Assembly: GCA_003290165.1 (NCBI GenBank)
Contig: QNQO01000528.1
Span: 372,001 to 436,000, forward strand
Length of the DNA: 64,000 nucleotides
Direction of reading: 5' to 3'
Source: Berberis thunbergii
Lineage: Eukaryota > Streptophyta > Magnoliopsida > Ranunculales > Berberidaceae
Made by a program: the position numbers and the translations under genes. This document shows positions 46,458-56,646 of the stretch, piece by piece (position 1 is the stretch's first letter; each line of letters opens with the position of its first letter). The notes beneath the pieces are model-generated. The model was not told the DNA's origin and searched no databases. It saw only the letters and a program-made list of their open reading frames with translations.

Positions 46458-47471
46458 CTATTCCTTATCAACCTCTCCTCCTTGTTCATTCTCATTATCA
46501 ATTACTTCCCTGTCATCGTCATTGTCATTGAGTTTCACAACAATCTCCTCATACGCTGCCTTTAGCTCTTTATGTCTGTCCAAATAAGGTTGCTTATCCT
46601 GTTATGCCACAAGCATAAATCACCCATTTCAGAATTCAAATCGATTAACTTAATAAACTTAAAACACATAAGCTTTATCTACATACCTCATCACTCGTAG
46701 ACTTCCACTTCTAGTTCCACTTCTCTCCAGCTTCCTTTGCAACCTTTAATTCAATTTAGAATAAAATAAAAAAGAGTATTATCAAATGTACACACAACAA
46801 CAACAAGACATTGTAAAACTAAGTGTAGAGATTGTGTATATTACCACTACAATACCCTTCTTGTCTAGATTTGCTTCTTTGAATGAGTTTCTAAAATAAT
46901 CCCTACAACAAAATTCATTCTAGTTAGAGTTGCACAACTGTTGCAAAAACATGGAAACTTCAGTACAGTAATTATATAACCGTTTTAAGCAAATGTTTTT
47001 TTTTTTTTTTCCAGCAAGGGGGTCAATATAACATTAATGAAGTTGCACAACTATAGCAAAAACATGGAAACCAACAGAACTTAGGACATGCTCCCAAACC
47101 TATACCACAGAATTTAAATACATTAACAGGTGCAAGAAGGTCAAGAGCTTTTATTATATAATAATCATGCTCACAAACTCTGACATTAACAATGACAAAT
47201 TCACAATCAAATGATAAAATAATAATCATTTGGAAAAGAAAAAAGAAAATTACATTTATTTGTTGATAATTTTGTAAATGGTTTTTTGTCTTTGCTTTTG
47301 ACCGTGAAAAGAAAAACCCAAAATGGATAAATATCAAATAGCTAAACAGAAATCATAAGTTAATAACAAGAAATATACCTTTTCATCTTCACGTGCCAAT
47401 TTTGTTTTTTCATCAGGTTTATGTCGGTCTGGAGTTGCCTTTTGAAGTGAACTATTTTTCACTCCGCTCTG
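46458..47471 (-). pseudogene. captured HMG-box protein gene fragment with introns
   Basis: Minus-strand exons, in order: about 47471-47383 (SGVKNSSLQKATPD), one near 46915-46850 (DYFRNSFKEANLDKKGIVV), one near 46745-46687 (VAKEAGEKW, then KWKSTSDE), and 46598-46458 (DKQPYLDRHKELKAAYEE, then an acidic tail). The middle and last match the end of an HMG box, compare GEKWKSLSD then KAPY and EYEK, followed by the usual acidic tail. Splice signals remain between them, so genomic DNA was taken up, not an mRNA copy. An in-frame stop lies in a small duplication (TGGAACTAGAAGTGG). Naming beyond HMG-box family is not possible. Confidence 0.7.
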
Positions 47472-47756
47472 AACAAGCAGAAAAACAATGTCATTGCTCA
47501 CCTTCAATGACAAGATTAGTTATTTCTGAGGTTTGCTTACAGCATTAGATACTGCAATAGTCATAATTTGGTTGGTTGCACTCATCTGTGTTAGACTTCA
47601 AAACATTTTACACCTGCAAATGGCTTGTTCTTGAAGAAGAAACTCACATGCATCCAGCAATGCATTTTAATCTTGAACAATATATTTGCTAAGTATAGAA
47701 TAACACGTTTAAACAAATATAATGTACACAACGCAAAGAATAACACTCAGTTTTAC

Positions 47757-48118
47757 CCTTGAATAGGTATCTAAGCTACCAGTGACAAAAACCGTTCCAC
47801 TAGCATTATATGCACAACACAATATTTGGTGGCTTGGTGGATTAGTACTAGTTGAGGGAACAGTGCTAGTTGAGAGCGTGGTGCTAGTTGAGAGACCATT
47901 GCTCTTCCTTGCAGTTAATTCCAAGTTAAGATTTCAGTTACCAAATTTCAAAAACCCCAGCCAACCAACCAACCAAAACACACTATGTAAACTTGAAACA
48001 AACCAGTGATAGCATCTGAAGGCTTTTGGAATGTAAATGTGAGTACTGACATTGGTATTCCTAATATCCCAGATACAACATGTTCCATCATCTGATGATC
48101 CAGTAGGAAGGTAATAGA
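47757..48118 (-). pseudogene. captured WD40 fragment of a BRWD/PHIP-type gene
   Basis: The minus-strand pieces are GSSDDGTCCIWDIRNTNVST followed by HIYIPKA (48118-48006) and HQILCCAYNASGTVFVTGSL followed by DTYSR (about 47860-47757). Both match adjacent WD40 repeats of plant bromodomain-WD40 proteins of the PHIP/BRWD type, in the right order and orientation and separated by an intron. A one-base shift spoils the end of the first piece after IPKA. Only a small part of the gene is present. Confidence 0.7.
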
Positions 48119-48299
48119 AAGAAAATCAGATACAAATTGAACTTCGAGAGAGTTTAATATTCATGTAGTAATTATGTAATAACTAACTGCAAAAAATATG
48201 CTACCAAACCTACATTGCAGGTATTTCTAAATGTTTAAATGGCAGAAAGTTGAGGGACGTATTCTAGAAAATACTCATCAATACCAGAGTGAAAAATTA

Positions 48300-48453
48300 G
48301 CTCGAGACGGGACGAGATTGGCGGGATTGAAAATCTTCATCCCATCTCATCCCATTCTAAATCGGGACGGGATGGAATTATTCAATCCCATTAAGACCTG
48401 GAAAAATCGTGACGGGACGGGATCGGGATCGCGGGATGGGATCCCCACCCCTA
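48300..48453. repeat. arm of a GGGACGGGAT-rich hAT-like repeat
   Basis: Contains GAGACGGGACGAGATTGG, ATCGGGACGGGATGG, GACGGGACGGGATCGGGATC and an end CCCACCCCTA, which is typical of hAT termini (TAGGGGTGGG in reverse). The opposite end was not found nearby. Related arms are at 52010-52126 and 63179-63299. Confidence 0.6.
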
Positions 48454-48956
48454 GGTTGGAGGTTTTTTTTTTATCTTGCCCGACGCTTTGAAGTGCCGGT
48501 ATTGGTTACTCTTTCCCGGCGCTTTAAGTAAAATGCCGGTATTGGTTACTCTGTACCGGCGCTTTGAGTCAAATGTCGGTAATGTTCACTCTTTATCGGC
48601 GCTTATTTACATCTAATACGGCGTTTCCAAAAAACACAATTTTATTTTCAAGGGTATGACGGGGTTTTTATCTTTACCGGCGCTTCAAAGAATCAACGCC
48701 GGTATTGTTATCTCTTTCCCGGTGCTTCATAAGCAAAACACCGGTTTAGGGAGCTCTTTCCCGACACTTCATAAGCAAAACGCCGGTTTAGGGAGCTCTT
48801 TACCGACGCTTAATTATAAACGCTGGAATTGCTTGAGACTCAGTTTATTACCGGCGCTTGGTATCCTAAACGTCGTTATTGATAATGTTTTACCGGCGCT
48901 TGCATTGAAACGCCGCCTTGAAAGTGTCGTTTTAGACTTCGTTTTTTGTAATGTGT

Positions 48957-49640
48957 CTAGCTTCAGGGTTTTGAGTAGCGATGTTTTTGATGATTTTGAA
49001 GTTTTCTTTTCGCCTAAGCGGGTGATACATGTGACTTTGGATATCACCCGTCACGATTATTTGTTGTTGGCCGATCTATAAATCATTATCCTCGAAGAGG
49101 GCGATAGTCTTTATTGTCCAAAGCATGGGTATATCGCTTTGTACCCTGGTATGTTTCGTTTCGGCTTTAGGCTTCCAACTTTGTGGGAATCGCCCCCACC
49201 CAATTAGCTCCTAATGATTGGAAGGTGATGATTGCGATTTTAGCAAGGCCTACCGCATCCAGTATCCCTATGAATGTCAGGGTTTTGCATTCCTTAGTGG
49301 GGTTTAGTGTAAATGTTAATAGTACATGTTGTCTTTGCTCTCCATCTTGTTTCAAGGGTCTGCGAGAGGGGTATGGTGGTTGGCCGAGGTCATGGTTTTA
49401 TGCGTCACTTGCTTCCAATTATTTTAGGTTGCGCGAAAATCAGATTCTACGGTCATTCCAAGAGCCTAAGAGGATTGAGTTGTCGCTGTCGTTAGAGGAA
49501 CACGAATTTTGTAATTGGTTTGGCAATCTTCCTCGAGTCTCGGTGGAAGATTTCCTTACTATGGATGCGATTATTCGTAGTGGCTTGTATTCGTTGAGTG
49601 AGGCGGGTTACGTGGAGCTTATTACCCAAGCCCAAGCCCA
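48957..49640 (+). pseudogene. gypsy-type gag-like (putative plant transposon protein) fragment
   Basis: The frame opens at ATG 45608, is cut by the CACTA element after one more base and resumes at 48957 with SSFRVLSSDVFDDFEVFF. It stops near 49080. A second frame from 49183 has GIAPTQLAPNDWKVMIAIL and GGWPRSWFYASLASNYF, features of the N-terminal domain of many plant gypsy-type polyproteins. A short stretch in between (FRFGFRL, about 49150) is in another frame. No protease or polymerase follows. Confidence 0.5.
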
Positions 49641-50329
49641 AATTAACCCTAATCCTTCCCCATATAATTGGCAAACAGGAATCACATCTTTCTGGCACAC
49701 CTCTCCATTTTGGGAGCCGCCCTCCTCTCTGGTTTCACATCCCTCTTCTTCTTCTTCTCTCTTTCACAGCCACAATCTCGACCACATTCACCCCTGCCGG
49801 CGATCCTCGCTCGATAGGAGAACCGACAGCGCAACCACCTCACCTCGCCGTCACCACCACCACCGCAGTCCTCATATTCTCTCTCTATGTTCCATTGGCT
49901 CAACACAACCACCTTCACAAACATACCATGCTCCATCACAACCCTATTTCTCACGCACACACAGCCCTCAACGAACCAACACAATCATGCACACCACCAC
50001 CATCACCAGCACAGGGATGAGTTTCATGTCTTGCCTTCATTTCCTCCTTCTATCTCGTGTCTCTTCTCTTTCACAGGTACCGGAGCCGAACGGAGAAGAA
50101 TAACGAGGCAGGAATAGTTCAGACAGAGCAGCAGCAGGCAATGACGGAGCAAGAAATTTCATAGAGGGAGGCAAAGCCACTAAGCATAATTAATTTGATA
50201 GTATTGATTTAATAAACTATACATTATTTAGTTGTATTTTATATGTAATTTAGGATGTGAAAATAAATTTGGTATAAAATGGGTTTGTTAGGAGTAGAAA
50301 TGTAGAATAAAATATAAGACCCACATTAA
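49641..50329. other. no gene recognised
   Basis: The reading frame of the gag-like piece continues to 50103 but becomes Ser/His/Thr-rich low-complexity sequence (CACCACCACC, TCTTCTTCTTC), which I do not regard as coding. The sequence is AT-rich after about 50160. Confidence 0.5.
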
Positions 50330-50515
50330 TCCCAAGCCACACAAATGAAAAAATGTGCTCATGGTTTAATTAATTAAAAAATCAGAACATCAAACATATT
50401 CATAACTTGGGTTGAGGTCCAGCAACCTAGTTTACTTGATTGATTGAGCCAGGATATAAGTGTATGGTGTATGCATGTACCTGAGTCGGAATGAAAATAA
50501 CAAATATATACCTTT
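50330..50515. repeat. direct repeat, copy B (partner 44510-44735)
   Basis: It matches copy A along most of its length, from CATGGTTTAATTAATT to ATAACAAATATATA, with indels. Confidence 0.75.
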
Positions 50516-50528
50516 CTTTAAAGAAAAT

Positions 50529-50712
50529 TTCTAGAGAGTCTGGTCCAGAGCACTGATTTGTGCTTGGAAGGATAGTCATAATGTGATCAGACTAATTCTA
50601 CCCCTCTTCGACTTCTCCAAACCTATGGAGAGATGGTAGAGTGGTTCGATCATGTGCGGACCACCCTCCAAATTAAGCACAAATCAGTGTTCTAGACCAG
50701 ACTCCGTAGAAG
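50529..50712. mobile_element. MITE with ~37-bp inverted repeats
   Basis: Left GAGTCTGGTCCAGAGCACTG then ATTTGTGCTT; the right end in reverse complement is GAGTCTGGTCTAGAACACTG then ATTTGTGCTT. The arms are nearly identical over about 37 bases and enclose about 110 bp. A clear target duplication was not seen, so the superfamily is open. Confidence 0.75.
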
Positions 50713-51347
50713 CTCTGCTCTTTAAATATTAAAAAAATTGAATTCTAAATTTCAAAATCATTTAACACTTCTTTTTTAATGTTACATTTGTTCAATGTTA
50801 TCAACAACATATTTTAAAAGAAAGAAGAAGTGCATATTTAACATTGTATTATAGAGGCATTAGGTTGAAATTACTGATCTCGACTTTTACTAGTAATTTA
50901 GAATCCAGTTAAATTTTATTTAACTAAACGGACATTGCTTAAGCTAAATAATTAATTATTAAGTTATTTGAGTTCCGTTTGAACTTAAAGTTTCAGGAAA
51001 ATTATAGACTAACAGTACAAATATCTTGTTAAAATTTCAATCCGTTTCGACATTGTTTCTCGAAAACATCCTGATTCCTTAATCAATCATTGAAAATAAA
51101 AAATAACAATACATATCTCGAAAACATCAAATGGATTAAAAAAAACTCCATCTCACCCAATTTCCCCTTCACTGGTTGGACCCCCAACTCTTCTCTCCCA
51201 GCTCTCCTCACATGATGCACCACCTTCAACGGTTGGTATGAAAGGTGAAAGGTGGGATCTTTATAGTTGTTTGGTAGCCTATGTATTAAAAGAATAAGAA
51301 GATACAACCATCTATCTCGAGAGGGGAGGATGACGACAAGACACTAA
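50713..51347. other. intergenic, nothing recognised
   Basis: AT-rich sequence without a supported gene. Confidence 0.5.
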
Positions 51348-51505
51348 GGGTGTGTTGGGTTGCATGAAATCCTATGTCATGAAAATTCATGAAGGGACCC
51401 TTATATATTAGGCTAAATTGATGAATCACTCATCATCCACATTTTAATTTTGTGATTAATGGTGGGAATGAAAGTCCCATGAACATATGAATTCACTCAT
51501 TGGTC
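51348..51505. repeat. GGGTGTGTTGGGTTGCATGA MITE-family copy
   Basis: GGTTGCATGAAATCCTATGT, GGGACCCTTATAT and GAATGAAAGTCCCATGAACA recur at 60050-60320 and, inverted, at 63390-63590. This copy appears one-sided. Confidence 0.6.
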
Positions 51506-51509
51506 CCCC

Positions 51510-51576
51510 AAAACCATTTCAGGACGGGATAGAGATTTTCAATCTCGCTCATCTCGTCCTGTCCCGAAATGGTTTT
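51510..51576. repeat. 67-base near-perfect hairpin
   Basis: AAAACCATTTCAGGACGGGA pairs with its complement TCCTGTCCCGAAATGGTTTT across a short centre (GAGATT/AATCTC). The words belong to the GGGACGGGAT repeat family. Confidence 0.7.
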
Positions 51577-51697
51577 TTAAATATTAATTATTAATAATGT
51601 TATTATTTTTATTAAGAATGCAATTTAATATCAGGTCGTTCTTGTTACAGGAACTAATAAGCAAACAAATCATTATGGAGGGTAACATAATACTCAC

Positions 51698-52000
51698 AGT
51701 TTCATCACTTATTCCAGTTAAAATCAGATACTGCAGAGTGACACGGTCTACTAGAAAGAAGCCCATGGTGGCTCCATACTCTGGTGACATACTGGCAATA
51801 GTTGCCCGATCAGCCAAAGAAAGTTCACCCATTCCCTCACCTAGAAGCCAACAATGGATTTAGGACCTTAAATACAAGGGCTTCATAGCTAAAAATTAAA
51901 GTTAAAATCATTCAACATCATTATTGATTACCATAAAACTCGACAAACTTGCCAACAACACCATGCTTCCTCAACATTTGGGTCATAGTGACGGGATGTG
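51698..52000 (-). pseudogene. aconitase (aconitate hydratase) gene fragment, two exons
   Basis: The minus-strand exon ending at 51932 reads [18 protein letters not shown]. The next exon (51840-51698) reads [18 protein letters not shown], then [10 protein letters not shown] and TLQYL. Joined, they reproduce a continuous aconitase segment, and the intron between (51931-51841) starts GT and ends AG in the correct phase. Changes such as LILTGIS where the family usually has LKLTGRS suggest decay. The rest of this large enzyme is absent, so it is a fragment of genomic origin. GGGACGGGAT-type repeat sequence lies on both sides. Confidence 0.85.
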
Positions 52001-52009
52001 ATTGATCAA

Positions 52010-52126
52010 TTCCAACAACACCGTGCTCCCACTCTAGATTGGGATGGGATGTGATTGATCAATTCCAAAAAACCTGAAAAAAATCAGGACGGGATCGAGA
52101 TCGCGGGATGGAATGTCCACTCCTCC
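52010..52126. repeat. arm of the GGGACGGGAT-rich repeat next to the aconitase fragment
   Basis: GGATGTGATTGATCAATTCC occurs twice, followed by CAGGACGGGATCGAGATCGC and GTCCACTCCT, a degenerate version of the CCCACCCCTA terminus at 48453. Confidence 0.6.
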
Positions 52127-52959
52127 TACTGGTCTCACAAGAAGCTTCTTTTTTATTTTTCAATGGCTTTCCACTCTTTTACCAGTTCGATAAGAACACT
52201 TGAACCCTGCCAATAGTTTCAGAGACAAAAAAAAAATTAAGAAGAGAAGAAGCATACGTAGGGAAGAAGTAGATGGAAAACAAGAGAAAAAAGAAATCAT
52301 GGTATTCTCGGTTTATTTTTTTAGGAAACTAATCTTTTCAACTTGGCTCAGCCGAAGCCGCTAATTATATTTGATTAAGTTGGGCAGCTCAATAGACGTT
52401 ATTATCAATGTAGGATCAACTACAATCTAATAGCCAATTGTTTGGGTTTGGGTCTGTGTAAAAATCGTGAGTCTCGAGATCCCGTCCCATGGTATTATTA
52501 ATTATATTGTAGTACATTGGTAAACCAATTAGGTTTAGGATTTATTTATTGTTAGAGTAGTTAGGTCAGTCATAATTCATAAATAGGAGTGTAGGTTGTT
52601 CATTGTAATTTGACTGATTAAATAAAGAGTTTTATTTCGTTTATCAGTTATATTTCATTTACAATCAAATTCTTTTCTTTCAATTATTGCATTGTTTTCA
52701 ATCCTCATTTCTTTTACAAGTTTAATTCAATCTGAGGCTAAGGCATATGTAAATATGGATTCTCTAAAGGAAGACACAAGCAAATTAGTTTAATACAACT
52801 ATTATTTGTTTTTGCAAACCCTTGCATTTTTCATTACACTTCATTAATTTCATGAGCGTTGTTTGCAACATTACAACCCATCATTTTTTCCTGCTGCATC
52901 AACAATAGGACCATCCCCATTACCTCTTCTTGCCCAACATAAATATTTTCTTGCCTTTG
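52127..52959. other. intergenic; LTR-like stretch
   Basis: The segment 52495-52700 has the make-up of a copia-type LTR (CATAAATAGGAGTGTAGG, AATAAAGAGTTTTATTTC) but no partner was found. No gene is seen. Confidence 0.35.
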
Positions 52960-53516
52960 TTAACTGTAGAAAAAGAAGCCGCGGAGCGGAGATGGTGGAT
53001 GTTTTGACCAAGCAATTTGAAGAAATTTTGTATCTAGTTTACTCATTAATTATTATCATCTCTATAGGGTGCAAAAAGTTGCATTTGAACTTTCCTATCA
53101 CAGTCCTCAGCTGCATAGGAGTGTTGAACAATCAGATGACCTGTTCATTGGCTCAGATGCTGAATGCCGATTTATGTTTCCATGCTCAGCTCCCTACTTA
53201 TATTGGTTTGTTTCATTTGTAATACATGTAGAATGAGCTATTAATGTTTGCCTTGACAGGCAATTGGAGTAGTTTTTAGTTTTACCCAAACTGGTTTTCT
53301 TGTTGTGCAACCAACAAATTTCGACAGTGAACTAAGTATCTTGTAACATGTTCTTCTCCAAGCACACTAGCAGGTTGCAATATGTTCTCTAAACTCAGAA
53401 TCCACATTTTAATTCAGATGCCGTGATTTAAGGAACACAGGAAAGTTTGCCAACGGTGGAATGAGATCTGTAGCATGGTTAAATAAGCCACACAAGTTGA
53501 GGGATTTGTAAACTGC
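52960..53516 (+). pseudogene. unrecognised exon-like coding remnants
   Basis: Exon-like pieces are EMVDVLTKQFEEILYL (about 52990-53035), then, after CTCTATAG, VQKVAFELSYHSPQLHRSVE followed by QSDDLFIGSDAECRF (about 53072-53180), and CRDLRNTGKFANGGMRSVAW followed by LNKPHKLRDL and a stop (about 53419-53512). They look protein-like and one sits behind a splice acceptor, but the family is unknown to me and no full model can be built. Confidence 0.3.
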
Positions 53517-54275
53517 ACAACTTCAGTGTCTTTTATTCCTGACATTACTTCAGTATTATTATGATCTAAATGGTATGATCTACATGGTGAGGAGATCATT
53601 CCCACTGATTATCCATTTGGTGATGAACGGTCATAGTTTTATGGAAATTAATATTGAAGTTTTTCATTTACATCATATCAGATACATTACATATCGAAAT
53701 CAAGTTTTAGAGGTGTCAAAAGTGAGTATCGGAAACTATGTAGATTTTTCTAGCTCCATCGTCCGTTCATGTCTCAAGACCAAATATAACATGTGATGCG
53801 TGCGAATGAATGAGCACTAGATTAAACATATATAATTTAGTTAATAATATATAACAATGTCAATACAAGCAGAAGCAGTTCATCACTCACATGTTTTTAA
53901 GATATGTCCTAACCAAACAACAAGAAACCTGGTTGTTTTCATGAATGCAGCAGCATCCTTAATCTGATACTAATTTCTAGATCCAATCAATGCATTCTTC
54001 CCAGAATTCGATTTCTCACAAATCGACAATGTACATTATGGCATTAAACAACACAATGTACAAAATTATTGTTGAATACACAAAACAGCAACCCTTGCAC
54101 CCTCCCTTGAATTTAGAAAACACAAAAATTCTTCAAAACGGTGACCAGAACTGTTCTTATTCACATTCCCACTCAAAGAAATCAATTAATCATAATAATA
54201 TAAGAACAACAAATAAAAAGAGGAAACACCATTGATGTTTCAATCTCTGGGTCTAATTTTTCAGTTTTCATTTTC
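53517..54275. other. RALF 3' flank, nothing recognised
   Basis: AT-rich. It should contain the 3' untranslated region of the RALF-like gene (minus strand). Confidence 0.5.
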
Positions 54276-54641
54276 TCACTTGGTGTACCTTTTGCAATGT
54301 GTAGCAGCAGTGCATCCACGCCGATAAGGATTAATACTTTTACCTCTTCCACAGCCATAGTAGGAACTTCCACGACGATTACAAGGTATATTATTTTTCT
54401 TCAATGCATCATAACTAATATACCTTTGCCCTGCTGCTCTTAGAGACCTTCGGATGAAGTCTGAATCATCCATTCTCGTATATCTCTCTTTCCCTTCAAG
54501 GCAATCAGCAACCGGACCGTAACATGTTTTCCTCCCCACGCGTTTATTTTTTTCTGTGTGTGCGAATGATGGCTCTACCAAGAAGGTTAAGGCCAAAGCC
54601 GCGACAACAAGGAGGAGCAACAATGACAGTCTCATAGCCAT
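54276..54641 (-). CDS. RALF-like peptide hormone precursor
   Basis: RALFs are secreted cysteine-rich peptides that signal through receptor kinases of the FERONIA type and raise apoplastic pH. The 121-aa product starts with a signal peptide (MAMRLSLLLLLVVAALA), then a propeptide with a CYGPVADC pair and a dibasic site RRSL (64-67) matching the R-R-x-L subtilase (S1P) site. The mature part carries YISY (74-77), GSSYYGC, NPYRRGC and four cysteines at 87, 97, 110 and 116. I start at ATG 54641 because it directly precedes the signal peptide; an in-frame ATG at 54668 would add nine residues. It is a single exon, as usual for the family. Confidence 0.93.
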   Translation of the reverse strand: MAMRLSLLLLLVVAALALTFLVEPSFAHTEKNKRVGRKTCYGPVADCLEGKERYTRMDDSDFIRRSLRAAGQRYISYDALKKNNIPCNRRGSSYYGCGRGKSINPYRRGCTAATHCKRYTK

Positions 54642-55155
54642 TGTAAAACAGAGAATTGGTAAATGCAATGGAGGGGAAAAACAAAGGAGAGAAGCTCAGA
54701 TAAGAATTAGTGAGTTTGTGGGGGTGGTTTGATCTATGTTTAACCATTCTGTTAATAGTCATGCACTATATTTGGTTAATTACCTTTTCTCAGTTGACAA
54801 TGCAGCCATTGGCCATTGAATTAGCTCACCCTGAGATCCCGAAATTGCCATGTGGTTCACTATTTTTAGTCCAATTGTTTCTTATTTTTGCCATTGGATG
54901 AAACAGGTTGCCATTTCATCTCACAGATTCTATAACAGAAACAGGGAAATGTTCCAATATTATTTTGCACCATATGATAATCCTATATATAGTCATTTTT
55001 TTGCTTAGTTTTGGGTGTTTTACATTTATACCATTTCTATAGATAATGTTTGTGATTGTGTTTTAAAGAGAATGGATAAAAATGTAAAAATGGCAAAGTC
55101 TAACAAAAAAATGGCTTTAAAGCCTGGCTGCCTAGACAAACTCTATGATTATTAA
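54642..55155. other. RALF upstream region
   Basis: Presumed promoter and leader of the RALF gene. No clear element is identified. Confidence 0.45.
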
Positions 55156-55547
55156 GAAGGGTTGAAAATCAAACCGACTATTATCGGTCTTAAATTCTTT
55201 CAATCGAACCGAATATATAAGAAATCGAACATAAACTTTTTTCAATCGAACCAAACATACAAGAAACCGAACTAACCATATCGATTTCAAATTTATGTAA
55301 ACAAAAAACCAAATCTACTGCCTAAAATATTACTACAACCGACATAAAATTGAACCGACTTACTAAATTAAACATATTATATTATTTTTATATATTATAT
55401 ATATTCGGTCAGTTCAATTTTGTATCGGTTAAAATCACTAAAACTAAAAGCCGAACCGATTATATCGATTTCAAATTTTCTTAAACCGAATCGAACCAAT
55501 CAATTCCGTCAATTTAATCAGTTTATTCGGTTTTTTTGTTCAACCCC
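55156..55547. mobile_element. hAT-type MITE with 8-bp target duplication ATTATTAA
   Basis: ATTATTAA lies on both sides (55148-55155, 55548-55555). The ends GAAGGGTTGAAAATC and, in reverse complement, GGGGTTGAACAAAAAA are inverted. The interior is rich in AACCGAA/TCGGTT words, as in 34219-34512. Confidence 0.75.
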
Positions 55548-55555
55548 ATTATTAA

Positions 55556-56646
55556 AGGGTCTCAATAGCAGATACACTGCCATATCATAAACTATATATA
55601 TATTTTTTATCATAAACTATTTTTTTCAACCTGTTAATAATTTTTCAGAGTCGGATTATATATAGCATAAGGATCACCATGCAAATCTATCAGTCTCATT
55701 GAAGCATGAAAATAATGTATTATTTTGCCCAATATGATTATAAAATGTGCATACCAAACTGGGATGTTATAGCATTATTGAGTTGGCACTGTTTTTGCTA
55801 TCAATTTTGAATTGGATTGTATTGTATTTAACATGTCCTAATCATGGATTACTCCAGATCATTGTTATGACTCACACAATGTGACAAGATTAGCAGTGAT
55901 AAAGATTATCAATGATAATATAAATTAATTAGTTTTTTAAGTCGCATAAAACCATACCAACACATAAACTTAACCTGTATATGAACATCCTAAGGGACAA
56001 CGAGACTATAAAAGATTGTGTTCAAACTTCTTTGCTAAATCCAGGGTGTGACGCGACATCGAATATTGCTGATGAGAGCGAAATTCTATTTGATTATATT
56101 TTAGTTTCCAAATTGCAGATTGATCATCTCCCCAAGGCAAATTTTGTAAAGTTGATGCTTATTGAAATGGTACGCGATAAGCTAATTTAATAGTTGTCGA
56201 TGAATAAAGGTTAATTACTTAACTAGGACATATACAGTCGTGATGAATACACCAAAACTCAACAATATTGAATTAACATCTTGAAAATGAGTGATTAATA
56301 GACTTTGAACAGTACAATAAACTTTAATTTGATTACCTTAATGACCCACTTAAAGTTTTGGTTGGTGAGAAGTCTCTTCCATTATTTGGTATATAATATA
56401 TATCCACATTTCCCTTTGAAAGTAGATTAAAAAATATGAATATTGCTGTGTTGGATTTCTATAAATCTCAATGATCCATTCTTTCCACATTAATAATGCT
56501 ATAAAAAGTTAAGTTTTGTACTATTAAGTTAAGTCCATAAATTAAAAAAAAATCCCTATATACATTGATTTCTTAATCATCAAGAGATGCCAAATTGAGT
56601 GAGAGGAATAAGAAATGCCACTTGCTAACATTATTTTCATCAGAAA
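55556..56646. other. intergenic, nothing recognised
   Basis: AT-rich. A 69-codon open frame at 55981-56190 has no recognisable motif. Confidence 0.5.

Larger units (their letters stand above)
45612..48953. mobile_element. CACTA-type element carrying host gene fragments
   Basis: It starts CACTACAACAAATTCG and its right end reads, in reverse complement, CATTACAAAAAACGAAG. TGT flanks both sides (45609-45611, 48954-48956), the 3-bp target duplication of CACTA elements. Both arms (45612-46020 and 48475-48953) are packed with short inverted ACCGGCGCTT/AAGCGCCGGT units, the subterminal repeats of the class. No transposase frame is visible. The interior holds HMG-box-like and WD40-like gene fragments and an arm of a GGGACGGGAT-rich repeat. 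Confidence 0.88.

Noticed and set aside
49641..50103. C-terminal continuation of the gag-like frame
   Set aside because: The translation changes to Ser/His/Thr low complexity, so the open reading is probably fortuitous.
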